Below are positions 24,100-32,098 of a DNA stretch of 64,000 bases, piece by piece. The notes beneath the pieces are model-generated. The model saw only the letters and a list, made by a program, of their open reading frames with translations, was not told where the DNA came from and did not search any database. How positions within the stretch are numbered: position 1 is the stretch's first letter; each line of letters starts with the position of its first letter. Position numbers and translations under genes: made by a program. The stretch is from Halorubrum depositum (lineage in GTDB: Archaea; Halobacteriota; Halobacteria; Halobacteriales; Haloferacaceae): NCBI RefSeq assembly GCF_007671725.1, contig NZ_VCNM01000001.1:930001-994000 (forward strand). The letters run 5' to 3'.

Positions 24100-25182
24100 C
24101 TAGCTGTCGTCTCCGGCCGCGGTCCCGTTTTCGGCGTCGTCGGTTTCGTTTTCGCCGTCGTCGGTCTCGTTTCCGGCGGCTCCGCCGTCTTCGCCGTCCG
24201 ATCCGTCGGCTTCATCTCCGTTTTCGCCCTCGTCGTCCTCGTCGTCCCCGTCATCGTCCCCGCCATCGTCGTCTTCGTCGTCGATCTCGTTGACGTCGAC
24301 GTCCCGGCCCGCGACCCCGCTCCCCGAGATCACGGGCTTGAGGATGTAGCCATTGTTCGGACCGCGCTTGACGACGTTGATGTCGAAGACGAAGCTGACG
24401 GCCTCGTCCGGGGTGACCTCGAACCCGTTCGTGATCTGGAGCTTCTCGCTCGGGAGCTTCACGTCGACCGCTTCGCCGTCGACGATCCCCTCGACGGCGG
24501 AGACGGAGAGCTCGATCTTCTCGTAGCTCCCCGCCGGGATCTCGCCGTCGAACACGGCCGTCGCGTCCTCCTCGATCACCCGCGTGAGGTCGACCGTCGC
24601 GCCGTCGAGGTCGACGACGGTGAAGCCGCGGTCTTCCTCGCTCTCGTCGTCCCCGTCCCCGTCATCGTCGTCTTCGTCGGCGCCCTCCTCGCTCTCGTCG
24701 TCTCCGCCGTCTTCCTCCTCTCCGCCCTCCTCCTCGGCGGTTCCGTTCGGGGAATCGGTCTCGGACTCGGTTTCGTTGCCGGTCTGGTTCGTCTCGTCGC
24801 CTTCGTCGTCGGACTCCTCCGCGTCGTCCTCGCCGTCCTCGTCTCCGTCGTCTTCGTCCCCTCCCTCGCTCGCCTCGAAGATACGAGCCTCGCTGAGCGT
24901 GACGTCCAGTCGGTCGAAGTCGGCGATGTCGGCCGGCGCGTCGCTGATGAGGAGTCGGAAGTTGCCGGTGAGCGTCTCCGATCCGTCGGAGCCGTCCGAC
25001 CCGTCCGACCCGTCCGACCCGTCCGACCCGCCCGACGAGGGGAGCGCACCGTCGCCGGCACAGCCGGCGAGCAGCGTCGCGCTCGCGCCCGCGCCGAGCG
25101 CCACGAACTCCCGGCGCCGGAAGCCGTCGGTCGGGGTGTCCTGCGAGCTGTCGCCGCCAGTCGTCTGCGGTCGGTCCGTCAT
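24100..25182 (-). CDS. DUF4382 lipoprotein with acidic low-complexity arms
   Basis: A 360-residue exported lipoprotein. The Tat motif DGFRRREFVALG precedes a hydrophobic core and the lipobox LLAGC (Cys ~40), then an SDG tandem repeat tether. The DUF4382 beta domain begins at GNFRLLISDAPADIADFDRLDVTL and resumes at GFTVVDLDGATVDLTRVI through FVFDINVVKRGPNNGYILKPVI; a ~95-residue Asp/Glu-rich insertion splits it. A further acidic Asn/Thr tail has several possible N-glycosylation sequons. The domain is typical of secreted carbohydrate- or metal-related archaeal proteins, but its role is unknown. Its promoter and first codons are duplicated at 18586-18821. Confidence 0.8.
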   Translation of the reverse strand: MTDRPQTTGGDSSQDTPTDGFRRREFVALGAGASATLLAGCAGDGALPSSGGSDGSDGSDGSDGSDGSETLTGNFRLLISDAPADIADFDRLDVTLSEARIFEASEGGDEDDGDEDGEDDAEESDDEGDETNQTGNETESETDSPNGTAEEEGGEEEDGGDDESEEGADEDDDDGDGDDESEEDRGFTVVDLDGATVDLTRVIEEDATAVFDGEIPAGSYEKIELSVSAVEGIVDGEAVDVKLPSEKLQITNGFEVTPDEAVSFVFDINVVKRGPNNGYILKPVISGSGVAGRDVDVNEIDDEDDDGGDDDGDDEDDEGENGDEADGSDGEDGGAAGNETDDGENETDDAENGTAAGDDS

Positions 25183-25210
25183 GGTGAGTCGATCAACGGG
25201 CCCCGGACGG

Positions 25211-25258
25211 GTATATAACGGAGATCCTCAGTCCGAATTAATACGGATCAAACCCGTT
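25211..25258 (-). promoter_or_regulatory. Duplicated promoter with three 10-bp-phased boxes (copy B)
   Basis: A TATA-like box (GTATATAAC on the plus strand, 25211-25219) lies ~33 bases before the ATG at 25182. Upstream, CCGAAT (25233), ACGGAT (25243) and CCCGTT (25253) start exactly 10 bases apart, as in copy A at 18795-18820. Ungapped alignment of the two ~80 bp regions from the ATG outward shows about two-thirds identity, with the blocks CTCAGTCCG and CCCGTTT unchanged. Confidence 0.55.
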
Positions 25259-25313
25259 TTCATCGGTCGGGAACTCCCGGGAAGACCCCGATGACGGCCG
25301 CCTGAACGACGGG

Positions 25314-26639
25314 TTACGGCGCGGCCGTTTCGATTCCGGCCTCCTCGACCACGCGCTTCGCCTCCCGGGCGGCGCGCTCGCGGACCGCGTCGGCGTCGGT
25401 CCCGACGTGCTCGCCGTCGGCGTACCGGACCTCACCGTCGACCATCGCGAACACCACGTCGTCGCCGTGGGCGGCGTACACCAGGTGCGAGAGCGGGTCG
25501 TGAACCGGAGTGGCGCGCGTGCGATCGGTGGTGAGCCCGATCACGTCGGCGCGCCGGCCCTCGCGGAGCGTGCCGAGCCGGTCGAAGCCGGCGGCGCGCG
25601 CGCCGTTCGTCGTCGCCATCTCCACCACGGTCTCGGCCGGGAGCCGCGTCGGGTCGCGGGCGTCGACCTTCCCGAGGAGGCTCGCCTGGCGCATCTCGGT
25701 GAAGGGGTCGAGCGTGTTGTTGCAGGGCGGGCCGTCGTTGCCGAGCGCGACCGAGATCCCCCGGTCGAGGTAGTCGTGGACCGGGGCGACCCCGGAGGCG
25801 AGCTTCATGTTCGAGGAGGGGCAGTGAGTGACGACCGTGTCGGTCTCGGCGAGGACCTCGCGCTCGCGCTCGTCCGTGTGCACGCAGTGCGCGAGGGTCA
25901 CGTCCGACCCCGTGAGCCCGACCTCGTCGAGCCACAGGACGTTCCGCTTCCCCGTGTCGGCCTCCACGGTCGCGATCTCCTCTTCGTTCTCGCTGGCGTG
26001 GGTGTGGATCGTCACGCCGTCGTGGCGGTCGGCGAGCTCGCGGCAGCCCCGCAGGCACGCCTCGCTGCAGGTGACGGCGAACCGGGGGGTGACCGCGTAC
26101 CGGACCCGGCCGTCGGCGGCGCCGTGGTACTCCTCGATCAGGGCCTCGCTCTCGGCGAGCGCGGCGTCGGTGTCCTCCAGCAGGCCGTCGGGGGAGTCCC
26201 GGTCCATCAGCACCTTCCCGAGCCGGGCGCGGATCCCCGTGTCGATCGCGGCCTCGAACGCCTGCTCCGCGTGGTTGACGGAGAGGTGGTCGACGACGGT
26301 CGTCGTCCCGCTCTCGAGGCACTCGAGGTACCCCAGCTCGGCGGCGGCGCGGGTCGCCTCGGCGTCCATGGCGGCCTCCATCGGGAGCACGGCGTCGAAC
26401 AGCCAGTCGAGGAGGGCGTCGTCGTCGGCTATCCCCCGACCGAGCGACTGGACCGAGTGCACGTGACCCCCGATCAGCCCGGGCGCGACGATGTCGACCT
26501 CGCGGCGCTCATGGTCGGGGTACTCCTCGCGGAGGGCGGCGGCGTCGCCGACCGCGGCGATCGTCGCGCCCTCGACGACGACCGCGCCGTCGGCGATAAC
26601 GGTCTCGGGGTCGGCGATGACGGTTCCGGCGATCAGCAT
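25314..26639 (-). CDS. Amidohydrolase of the cytosine/guanine/SAH deaminase group
   Basis: A 441-residue metal-dependent deaminase or chlorohydrolase-type enzyme. It has the HxH motif in GLIGGHVHSVQSLGRG, PRFAVTCSEACLRGCREL, the metal-binding His in IHTHASENEEEI, LAHCVHTDERE, HCPSSNMKLASG and the catalytic aspartate in GNDGPPCNNTLDPF. The PRFA-TCS segment recalls guanine deaminases, while the NDG-CNNTLD segment recalls S-adenosylhomocysteine or 5'-deoxyadenosine deaminases. The exact substrate is open. The start at 26639 is where the composite beta domain (MLIAGTVIADPETV) begins; the longer frame to 26747 is not supported. Confidence 0.8.
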   Translation of the reverse strand: MLIAGTVIADPETVIADGAVVVEGATIAAVGDAAALREEYPDHERREVDIVAPGLIGGHVHSVQSLGRGIADDDALLDWLFDAVLPMEAAMDAEATRAAAELGYLECLESGTTTVVDHLSVNHAEQAFEAAIDTGIRARLGKVLMDRDSPDGLLEDTDAALAESEALIEEYHGAADGRVRYAVTPRFAVTCSEACLRGCRELADRHDGVTIHTHASENEEEIATVEADTGKRNVLWLDEVGLTGSDVTLAHCVHTDEREREVLAETDTVVTHCPSSNMKLASGVAPVHDYLDRGISVALGNDGPPCNNTLDPFTEMRQASLLGKVDARDPTRLPAETVVEMATTNGARAAGFDRLGTLREGRRADVIGLTTDRTRATPVHDPLSHLVYAAHGDDVVFAMVDGEVRYADGEHVGTDADAVRERAAREAKRVVEEAGIETAAP

Positions 26640-26753
26640 GTCCGTCCGTTCCTGACGGTCGTCTCTTAAGAGCGTGTTCCTCGCGGGTCGGTGGCGTCGT
26701 TGCGGATCGACGGCGCCCGACGCGGACGCCGATGCGACCCGCTCCACCGCCCG

Positions 26754-27170
26754 CTACTCCGGTTCCGTCTCGCGCTCGCGACGCGTGCTGGGCTCGCGCC
26801 GCTCCGCCGCGTCTGCGTCGATCCGGCCTTCCAACTCCTCGGTCTCCAGCAGCCGGTCGAGCCGGCGCTCGAACTCTGCCTCGCCGATCTCCCCGGTCGC
26901 GTACCGCTCGCGGAGCGTCGCCAGCGGATCGTCGGTCGTCGCGGTCGTCGACCCCGACTCCCCGTCGGCCCCCTCGGACTCGACGAGCGGGAAGTCCTCG
27001 CCGAGCACCAGCACCAACGGGATGAGCACGAAGAAGCCGAGGATGAACGTGGCGGGAATCAGCGCCGACAGCACCTCCGGGAGGAGGACGGCGAACAGCG
27101 ACGTGAACCCGAACGACAGGATCGCGAGAAGCCCGATCAGCCGCTTCTTCTCGAACGTCGGGAGGGACAT
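26754..27170 (-). CDS. Two-helix membrane protein with SHOCT domain
   Basis: A 138-residue protein with two adjacent membrane helices (LIGLLAILSFGFTSLFAVLL and IPATFILGFFVLIPLVLVLG), an acidic linker and a C-terminal SHOCT (short C-terminal) domain, DPLATLRERYATGEIGEAEFERRLDRLLE. SHOCT domains are oligomerisation modules common at the ends of small archaeal and bacterial membrane proteins. Nothing indicates a specific role. It is transcribed divergently from rdgB over a ~115-base spacer. Confidence 0.8.
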   Translation of the reverse strand: MSLPTFEKKRLIGLLAILSFGFTSLFAVLLPEVLSALIPATFILGFFVLIPLVLVLGEDFPLVESEGADGESGSTTATTDDPLATLRERYATGEIGEAEFERRLDRLLETEELEGRIDADAAERREPSTRRERETEPE

Positions 27171-27287
27171 ACGCGGGAGGTTTCGACGAATCAACAAAAA
27201 CGTACTGCCGCCGGTCCGTCGGGCGGGTCGACCGCGGCGGCGACCGCGACCGACGGCTATTCGTTCCGGCCGCCCCCAGCCGGATCC

Positions 27288-27977
27288 GTGCTCAGATACG
27301 TGACGACGAATCCCGGGAAGGTGCGCGAGGCGGAGCGCTACCTCCCGGACGGCTCGGTGGAGCGGCTCGACTTCGACTACACGGAGATCCAGGCCGACGA
27401 GCTGGGGCCGATCGCCGCCCGCGGCGCGCGCGAGGCGTACCGTCACGCCGACGGGCCGGTGCTCGTCGACGACGCCGGCCTGTTCGTCGAGGGACTCGAC
27501 GGGTTCCCGGGCCCGTACTCCTCGTACGTGGAGGAGACGCTCGGAATCGAGCGCGTCCACGAGATCGCCGCCGGCCTCGACGACGGCCGGGCCGCGTTCC
27601 GCTGCACCCTCGGCTACTGCGACGGCGAGGGATTCGCCGCGAGCCCAGATCCCGTCGATCGGGGGGACCGAGACGCGGCCGCCGCTGCCGGACCGGACGG
27701 CGAGGGGCCGGACGGCGGAGAACAGGACGGTGATGCGGGAGACGGTGACGGCGCGGGAGACGGCGACGGCGCGGCCGACGCGCTCCCGGTCAAGCTGTTC
27801 GAGGGGTACGTTCCCGGACGGATCGTGGCGCCGCGCGGCGACGGCGGCTTCGGCTACGACCCGATCTTCGAACACGACGGCGAGACGTTCGCCGAGATGG
27901 ACACTGACCGGAAGAACGCGGTGTCGCACCGCGGCCGCGCCTTAGAGAAGTTCGCGGAGTGGTACGCGGACCGGTGA
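27288..27977 (+). CDS. rdgB: XTP/dITP diphosphatase (Ham1/RdgB)
   Basis: A 229-residue house-cleaning nucleotide pyrophosphatase that hydrolyses deaminated purine triphosphates. It starts with a GTG; VLRYVTTNPGKVREAE is the expected N-terminus. The conserved acidic pair is in VLVDDAGLFVEGLDGFPGPYS, and GFGYDPIFEHDGETFAEM with VSHRGRALEKF closes the fold. Between the DGEGFAAS and VKLFEGYVPG strands there is an unusual ~45-residue Gly/Asp/Ala-rich insertion. The family is normally about 185-200 residues; the insertion accounts for the excess. Confidence 0.9.
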   Translation: MLRYVTTNPGKVREAERYLPDGSVERLDFDYTEIQADELGPIAARGAREAYRHADGPVLVDDAGLFVEGLDGFPGPYSSYVEETLGIERVHEIAAGLDDGRAAFRCTLGYCDGEGFAASPDPVDRGDRDAAAAAGPDGEGPDGGEQDGDAGDGDGAGDGDGAADALPVKLFEGYVPGRIVAPRGDGGFGYDPIFEHDGETFAEMDTDRKNAVSHRGRALEKFAEWYADR

Positions 27978-27998
27978 GACGGCCGCTCGGGCGGCGCC

Positions 27999-29339
27999 TC
28001 AGGCGGCCTCGGCGATAGCGGCGGTCAGCAGGTCGCAGCCGAGTTCGATCTCGCGCTCGGTGACGTCGAGCGGCGGGAGGACCCGGAGCACGTCGTGGCC
28101 GCACGCCAGCGTGAGCAGGCCGCGGGAGAACGCGTTCTCTAGGACCGCGTCGCGGCGCTCCTTGGAGTCGAACTGCAGGGCGAGCATGAGGCCCTTCCCG
28201 CGGACGTCGACGACGCCCGAGAGGTCGGCGTCGCGCATCGTCTCTTTGAACTGTCGGCCCCGAACCGTTGCGTTGTCCATCAGGTCGTGCTCGCGGATCG
28301 CGTCGAGCGTGAGCGCGCCCTGCGCGGAGGCGATCACGTCGCCGGCGCCCCACGTCGACGAGAGCCGGCCCTTCTCCTCGGGGAACACGTCCGCCCGCGA
28401 GATCGTCGCGCCGACGCGGAGCCCCTTCGCGCTGGAGATCACGTCCGGTTCGAGCGCGTAGTGGTCCGATCCCCACAGCTCGCCGGTCCGCCCGACGCCG
28501 GACTGGATCTCGTCGGCGATCAGCGTGATGTCGTGCTCGTCGACGAGGGCGGCGACTTCGTCGGTGAACGCCTCGGAGGGGAACCGGTAGCCGCCCTCGC
28601 CCTGGATCGGCTCCAGGATGAGGTACGCCACGTCGTCGGGGTCGACGTGCCCGCGATCGGGGTCGAGCTTCTCGCGGAGCCGGGAGACGCCGCCGGCGAA
28701 GAAGCCGCACGAGCAGGTCTCAGGGGTGCAGTTGCGGTCGTCGCAGAACGGGGCGTCGTGGACGCCGCTGATCTCCGGGAACTCCCGGCGGTAGACGGCC
28801 TTGGAGCGGTTGAGCGAGAGCGCGCCGAGCGTCCGCCCGTGGAACGCGCCGTCGAACGTGATCGCGTGCTTGGCGCCGCCGGAGCCGTCGTACGCGATCT
28901 TGATCGCGTTCTCGACCGCCTCCGCCCCGGAGTTCGAGAGGAAGACGGTGTCCATGTCGTAGTGGGCGGTGACCTCGGTGAGTCGCTCCATCAGCCCGGA
29001 GGAGCCGGGAAGCCCGTCACCGGGCGACTCGCCGCCGGCGACGTAGAAGTCCTGGCCCGCGACCTTCAGCGGGTCGACCAGGTCGAACTCCGCGAGCGGC
29101 TCCATGATCTTCGGGTTGTTGTACCCGAGCGGCGCGGCGGCGACGTGGCTCGTGAAGTCCATGAGGACGTTGCCGTCGACGTCGGTGCAGAACGGGCCCT
29201 CGGCCGGGGCGGTGCGGTCCCAGACGAACTCGTAGACGTACGTGCTCGGCGCGGCCGACTCGTGGTGGTAGTCGACCCACTCCCGCGCATGCTCGCCCGG
29301 GAGGTCCGTGACGTCAGGGGTGGCCGTGTGGCGATCCAT
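27999..29339 (-). CDS. Class III aminotransferase with a four-cysteine insert
   Basis: A 446-residue PLP-dependent aminotransferase of the acetylornithine/4-aminobutyrate type. Landmarks are VFLSNSGAEAVENAIK, TFDGAFHGRTLGAL, LIADEIQSGVGRTG and the PLP lysine in ISSAKGLRVG. Its substrate is not evident. A cluster Cys199, Cys204, Cys209 and Cys211 (in PFCDDRNCTPETCSCGFF) interrupts the usual fold and could bind zinc or iron-sulfur. The start at 29339 follows a minus-strand TTTATTCC box (~29362-29370) about 27 bases away. The PadR gene upstream runs in the same direction. Confidence 0.85.
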   Translation of the reverse strand: MDRHTATPDVTDLPGEHAREWVDYHHESAAPSTYVYEFVWDRTAPAEGPFCTDVDGNVLMDFTSHVAAAPLGYNNPKIMEPLAEFDLVDPLKVAGQDFYVAGGESPGDGLPGSSGLMERLTEVTAHYDMDTVFLSNSGAEAVENAIKIAYDGSGGAKHAITFDGAFHGRTLGALSLNRSKAVYRREFPEISGVHDAPFCDDRNCTPETCSCGFFAGGVSRLREKLDPDRGHVDPDDVAYLILEPIQGEGGYRFPSEAFTDEVAALVDEHDITLIADEIQSGVGRTGELWGSDHYALEPDVISSAKGLRVGATISRADVFPEEKGRLSSTWGAGDVIASAQGALTLDAIREHDLMDNATVRGRQFKETMRDADLSGVVDVRGKGLMLALQFDSKERRDAVLENAFSRGLLTLACGHDVLRVLPPLDVTEREIELGCDLLTAAIAEAA

Positions 29340-29468
29340 GGTGACGCGACGCACGCGGGCGGAATAAATGCGGGGCGATCCGGCTGGCGTTGGAGAAACG
29401 TCCAACCGCGGCTCCCGAAGCTGAGTGACACGGACGAGAGAAGGGTCCGCGTGGCCGAACCCGACCGG

Positions 29469-29744
29469 TCAGTGGTCGACGTACTGCGTCTCCCACTCGG
29501 TCCGGGCCTCGATCTCGCGGCGCCCGCGGCGGGTCAGCGTGTAGTAGTTCGTGCGCCGGTCCCGCTGGCCCTTCTCGACGAGACCCTTCTCGACGAGCGT
29601 GTCGAGGTTGGGGTAGAGCCGGCCGTGGTGGATCTCCTTCTCGTAGTAGTCCTCGAGCTCCTCTTTGATCGCGAGTCCGTGTGGCTCGTCCAGACCGGCG
29701 ATCACGTAGAGCAAGTCACGCTGAAAACCCGTGAGATCGTACAT
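29469..29744 (-). CDS. PadR-family transcriptional regulator
   Basis: A 91-residue winged-helix regulator. It shows the PadR pattern: TGFQRDLLYVIAGL, a recognition region HGLAIKEELEDYY, EIHHGRLYPNLDTLVEKGLV and the wing RRTNYYTLTRRGRREI. It lacks the long C-terminal dimerisation domain, as in most haloarchaeal relatives. A strong AT-rich promoter (29755-29795, with AAATAAATAAA and GTTATAAAC) precedes it. The aminotransferase gene is 130 bases downstream on the same strand and could be co-transcribed or controlled by it. Confidence 0.85.
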   Translation of the reverse strand: MYDLTGFQRDLLYVIAGLDEPHGLAIKEELEDYYEKEIHHGRLYPNLDTLVEKGLVEKGQRDRRTNYYTLTRRGRREIEARTEWETQYVDH

Positions 29745-29968
29745 GCAACTGTCAGTACATTCCTATTCCAAATAAATAAACATACCGTTATAAACAACGT
29801 CGATCCGCGCTCCGACCCGCGGAGTCACTCGATACCTGCGGTTCCGTCGTGTCAGTCGAGCAACTACGGTGCGCCGGTCCGGGGCCGAACTGCGCCCTCG
29901 ATCGAATGCACGGGAGATGATAGATCGGCCCGGAACGACGGGAGATCGGGACGGTCGCTGGGATCCGG

Positions 29969-30060
29969 GGTCGGCGGGCGCTGGATTCGGTGGTCGGCGG
30001 GCGCTGGATTCGGTGGTCGGCGGGCGCTGGATTCGGTGGTCGGCGGGCGCTGGACTCGGA
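29969..30060. repeat. Four tandem copies of a 23-base unit
   Basis: The unit GGTCGGCGGGCGCTGGATTCGGT occurs four times head to tail (29969, 29992, 30015 and 30038), the last copy with CTGGACTCGG. It lies in the ~565-base gene-free gap between padR and the small ORF at 30311. There are no spacers, so it is not CRISPR-like. All frames differ after 23 bases, which argues against a coding role. Confidence 0.85.
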
Positions 30061-30164
30061 AGGCGGCAGTCGCACCGCTCTCAGCGTGGCGGTGTCCGAG
30101 TACGCAGAAAGCCGGCGCGCCCGACGCGGAAAAAAGCCGCGTCGAGCGGCCGATTGGTCCCCGC

Positions 30165-30194
30165 TGACGCTTCGGCCCTCCAGACGAAGCGTCA
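30165..30194. repeat. Perfect 10-base inverted repeat in the padR-30311 gap
   Basis: TGACGCTTCG and CGAAGCGTCA are separated by ten bases. The pair sits ~115 bases before the stop of the small minus-strand ORF at 30311, between it and the tandem repeat. A transcript hairpin or protein site is possible. The rest of 29745-30310 holds only the padR promoter and the 23-base repeats. Confidence 0.55.
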
Positions 30195-30310
30195 CCAGAT
30201 GATACAGGGTTCGAATTGATAAAGCTAACGAGGGCCCGCTGTTGGTGTAGCCTCCGTAACACGTTACCGAGGTCGAGACGGGTGGGCGGGTCCGCGCCGG
30301 GCGGCCCGGG

Positions 30311-30457
30311 TCACATGTGCTCCTCCTCTAGCACCCAGCCGAGCGCGCGCTTGTAGTGGGTGAACAGCTGCTCGACGCCGCGGTGCGACATCTCCTCGTC
30401 GTCGAGCTGCTCGCGAAGGAACTCGTACTGCTCGCGAACTTCGTCTTCGGAGCGCAT
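30311..30457 (-). CDS. 48-residue acidic helical protein
   Basis: An ATG at 30457 opens a 48-residue frame, MRSEDEVREQYEFLREQLDD through HYKRALGWVLEEEHM, with charge pattern and length like small conserved haloarchaeal proteins. It is wholly helical with heptad-like hydrophobic spacing and no cysteines. The gene lies next to the dispersed repeat copy 2. Longer frames that extend through the repeat are rejected, since the repeat is non-coding elsewhere. Function is unknown; the call rests on amino-acid composition and a sensible start. Confidence 0.6.
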   Translation of the reverse strand: MRSEDEVREQYEFLREQLDDEEMSHRGVEQLFTHYKRALGWVLEEEHM

Positions 30458-30529
30458 GGGCGCGGCTACGGTTCGTGACCGGATAGTGTTGTGGCCGAAG
30501 ACGACGTGCACGAGTTGCGACGCGGGTCG

Positions 30530-30885
30530 ACGGCGAACACCTCCAAAGTCCCAGTCGCTCGTGCATAGATGATCGACTGTGGATCGACAGCGAACACATC
30601 CAAAGCCCCAGCCGTGAGGTGCGCGCACGCTCGCTGCGCTCCTCGTCACTCGCTCCGCTCGTTCCTGCGGTGCTTGCGTCGCCTCCGCGCACCTCACGGC
30701 TGCCCCTTTGAGTCCCGCCCGCACCGCGACAGCACAGCACCTCACGCCTCCCCAGCCTCGTCGCTGGCGCCGCCGGCGCCAGCGACTCCCTCGCACGCGC
30801 TGACTCGCGGCCGCGGGGCGGCCGCTCGCAGGCGCGCGCCGACGCAGCCACTGCAGTTCCATTTATAAATGGTCGCCGTCGGTCG
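30530..30885 (+). repeat. Dispersed structured repeat, copy 2 (upstream of priS)
   Basis: Same layout as copy 1: two boxes AACACCTCCAAAGTCCCAG (30536) and AACACATCCAAAGCCCCAG (30593), 57 bases apart; a ~120-base internal section absent from copy 1 but shared with copy 3; CTTTGAGTCCC; stem-loop 1 GTCGCTGGCGCC/GGCGCCAGCGAC (30760-30786); stem-loop 2 GCGGCCGC/GCGGCCGC (30807-30825); and a terminal ATTTATAAAT (~30871-30880). It ends about 50 bases before the priS ATG, so its TTTATAA end could supply the priS TATA box. It contains no plausible gene. Confidence 0.75.
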
Positions 30886-30934
30886 CCGCGCGAACGATAC
30901 GTTGATACGTCGACCGCCGGTACTCGGTGAGACG

Positions 30935-32098
30935 ATGGACGACCGGACGCGCGAGTACCTGAAGGGGCGGTTCGGCGACTACTACCGCCGCGCCTCGCCG
31001 TCGCTCCCGCCGGACGCGAACCTCCGCGAGTGGGGCCACATCCCGTGGACGCCCGGCTCCGGGACGACGATGGTCCGCCACCAGTCGCTGTTCGACCTGG
31101 GCGACGTCGACACGTTCTTCGCGGACAACGCGCCCCGGCACGCCTACTTCTCGGCCGCGCGCTACGACGACCCCGGCGCCTCGACGATGTCGAAGAAAGG
31201 GTGGCGCTCCGCCGACCTCATCTTCGACCTCGACGCCGACCACCTCCCCGGCGTCGACCCCGAGACCACCTCGTACCCTGAGATGCTCGCGGAGTGCAAG
31301 GCGGCGCTCCTGCGGCTGCTGGACTTCCTCGACGACGATTTCGCCTTCGAGGACCTCACCGTCGTCTTCTCCGGCGGGCGCGGCTACCACGTCCACGTCC
31401 GCGACGAGAGCGTGCGGGGGCTAGACAGCGAGGCGCGCCGGGAGATCGTCGACTACGTGCGCGCGATCGACCTCGACACCGAGGGGCTGATCCGCACCGT
31501 CTCCGAGCGCGGCACGACGAAGCGCGTGCTCCGGACCGAGGGCGGCTGGGGCGCCCGCGTCCACGAGGCCCTCGTCGCGTACGCCGACGACCTCCGCGAC
31601 ATGGACGAGGACGCGGCCCGCGAGCGCCTGATGGAGCTGGACGGGATCGGCGAGGGGCGCGCGGAGACGATCCTCGGCGCGTTCGACCGGAACCCGACCG
31701 CGGTCCGCGAGGGCAACGTGGAGGCTGGCGGCCCGGGCGTCCGCCGGCTGGTCTCCGCGCTCGCCGCGCGCGTGGCCGCGACCGACACCGCGCCGATCGA
31801 CGAGCCGGTGACCACCGACACGCGGCGGCTCATCCGGCTTCCGGGCACGCTTCACGGCGGCTCCGGGCTCGTCGTCACGCCGATCGACCGCGGCGACCTC
31901 GCCGACTTCGACCCGCTGCGGGACGCGGTGCCGGACCGGTTCGTCGGCCGCGAGATCCGGATCGAGACCGACGCCGATCGGACGGTAGAATTAAACGGTG
32001 AGCGCGTCAGAGTTGAACCTGGTAGAAACACCGTGCCCGAGTTCGCCGGGGTCTTCCTCATGGCCCGCGGCGAGGCGCGGAAGGCATCCGAACAATGA
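30935..32098 (+). CDS. priS: DNA primase small subunit PriS
   Basis: A 387-residue catalytic primase subunit that makes RNA primers with PriL. The catalytic acidic residues are in IFDLDADH (Asp98, Asp100), and the [10 protein letters not shown] segment follows near residue 168. [15 protein letters not shown], typical of archaeal PriS, lies in the C-terminal part. The ATG at 30935 fits the family start ([14 protein letters not shown]). Its TGA overlaps the GINS ATG (ATGA), the priS-gins pairing common in archaea. Confidence 0.95.
   Translation: MDDRTREYLKGRFGDYYRRASPSLPPDANLREWGHIPWTPGSGTTMVRHQSLFDLGDVDTFFADNAPRHAYFSAARYDDPGASTMSKKGWRSADLIFDLDADHLPGVDPETTSYPEMLAECKAALLRLLDFLDDDFAFEDLTVVFSGGRGYHVHVRDESVRGLDSEARREIVDYVRAIDLDTEGLIRTVSERGTTKRVLRTEGGWGARVHEALVAYADDLRDMDEDAARERLMELDGIGEGRAETILGAFDRNPTAVREGNVEAGGPGVRRLVSALAARVAATDTAPIDEPVTTDTRRLIRLPGTLHGGSGLVVTPIDRGDLADFDPLRDAVPDRFVGREIRIETDADRTVELNGERVRVEPGRNTVPEFAGVFLMARGEARKASEQ

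Noticed and set aside
29969-30060. CRISPR-like array
   Set aside because: The 23-base units are contiguous with no spacers, and no cas genes are near. The 28-base repeat at 49393 is rejected for the same reason.
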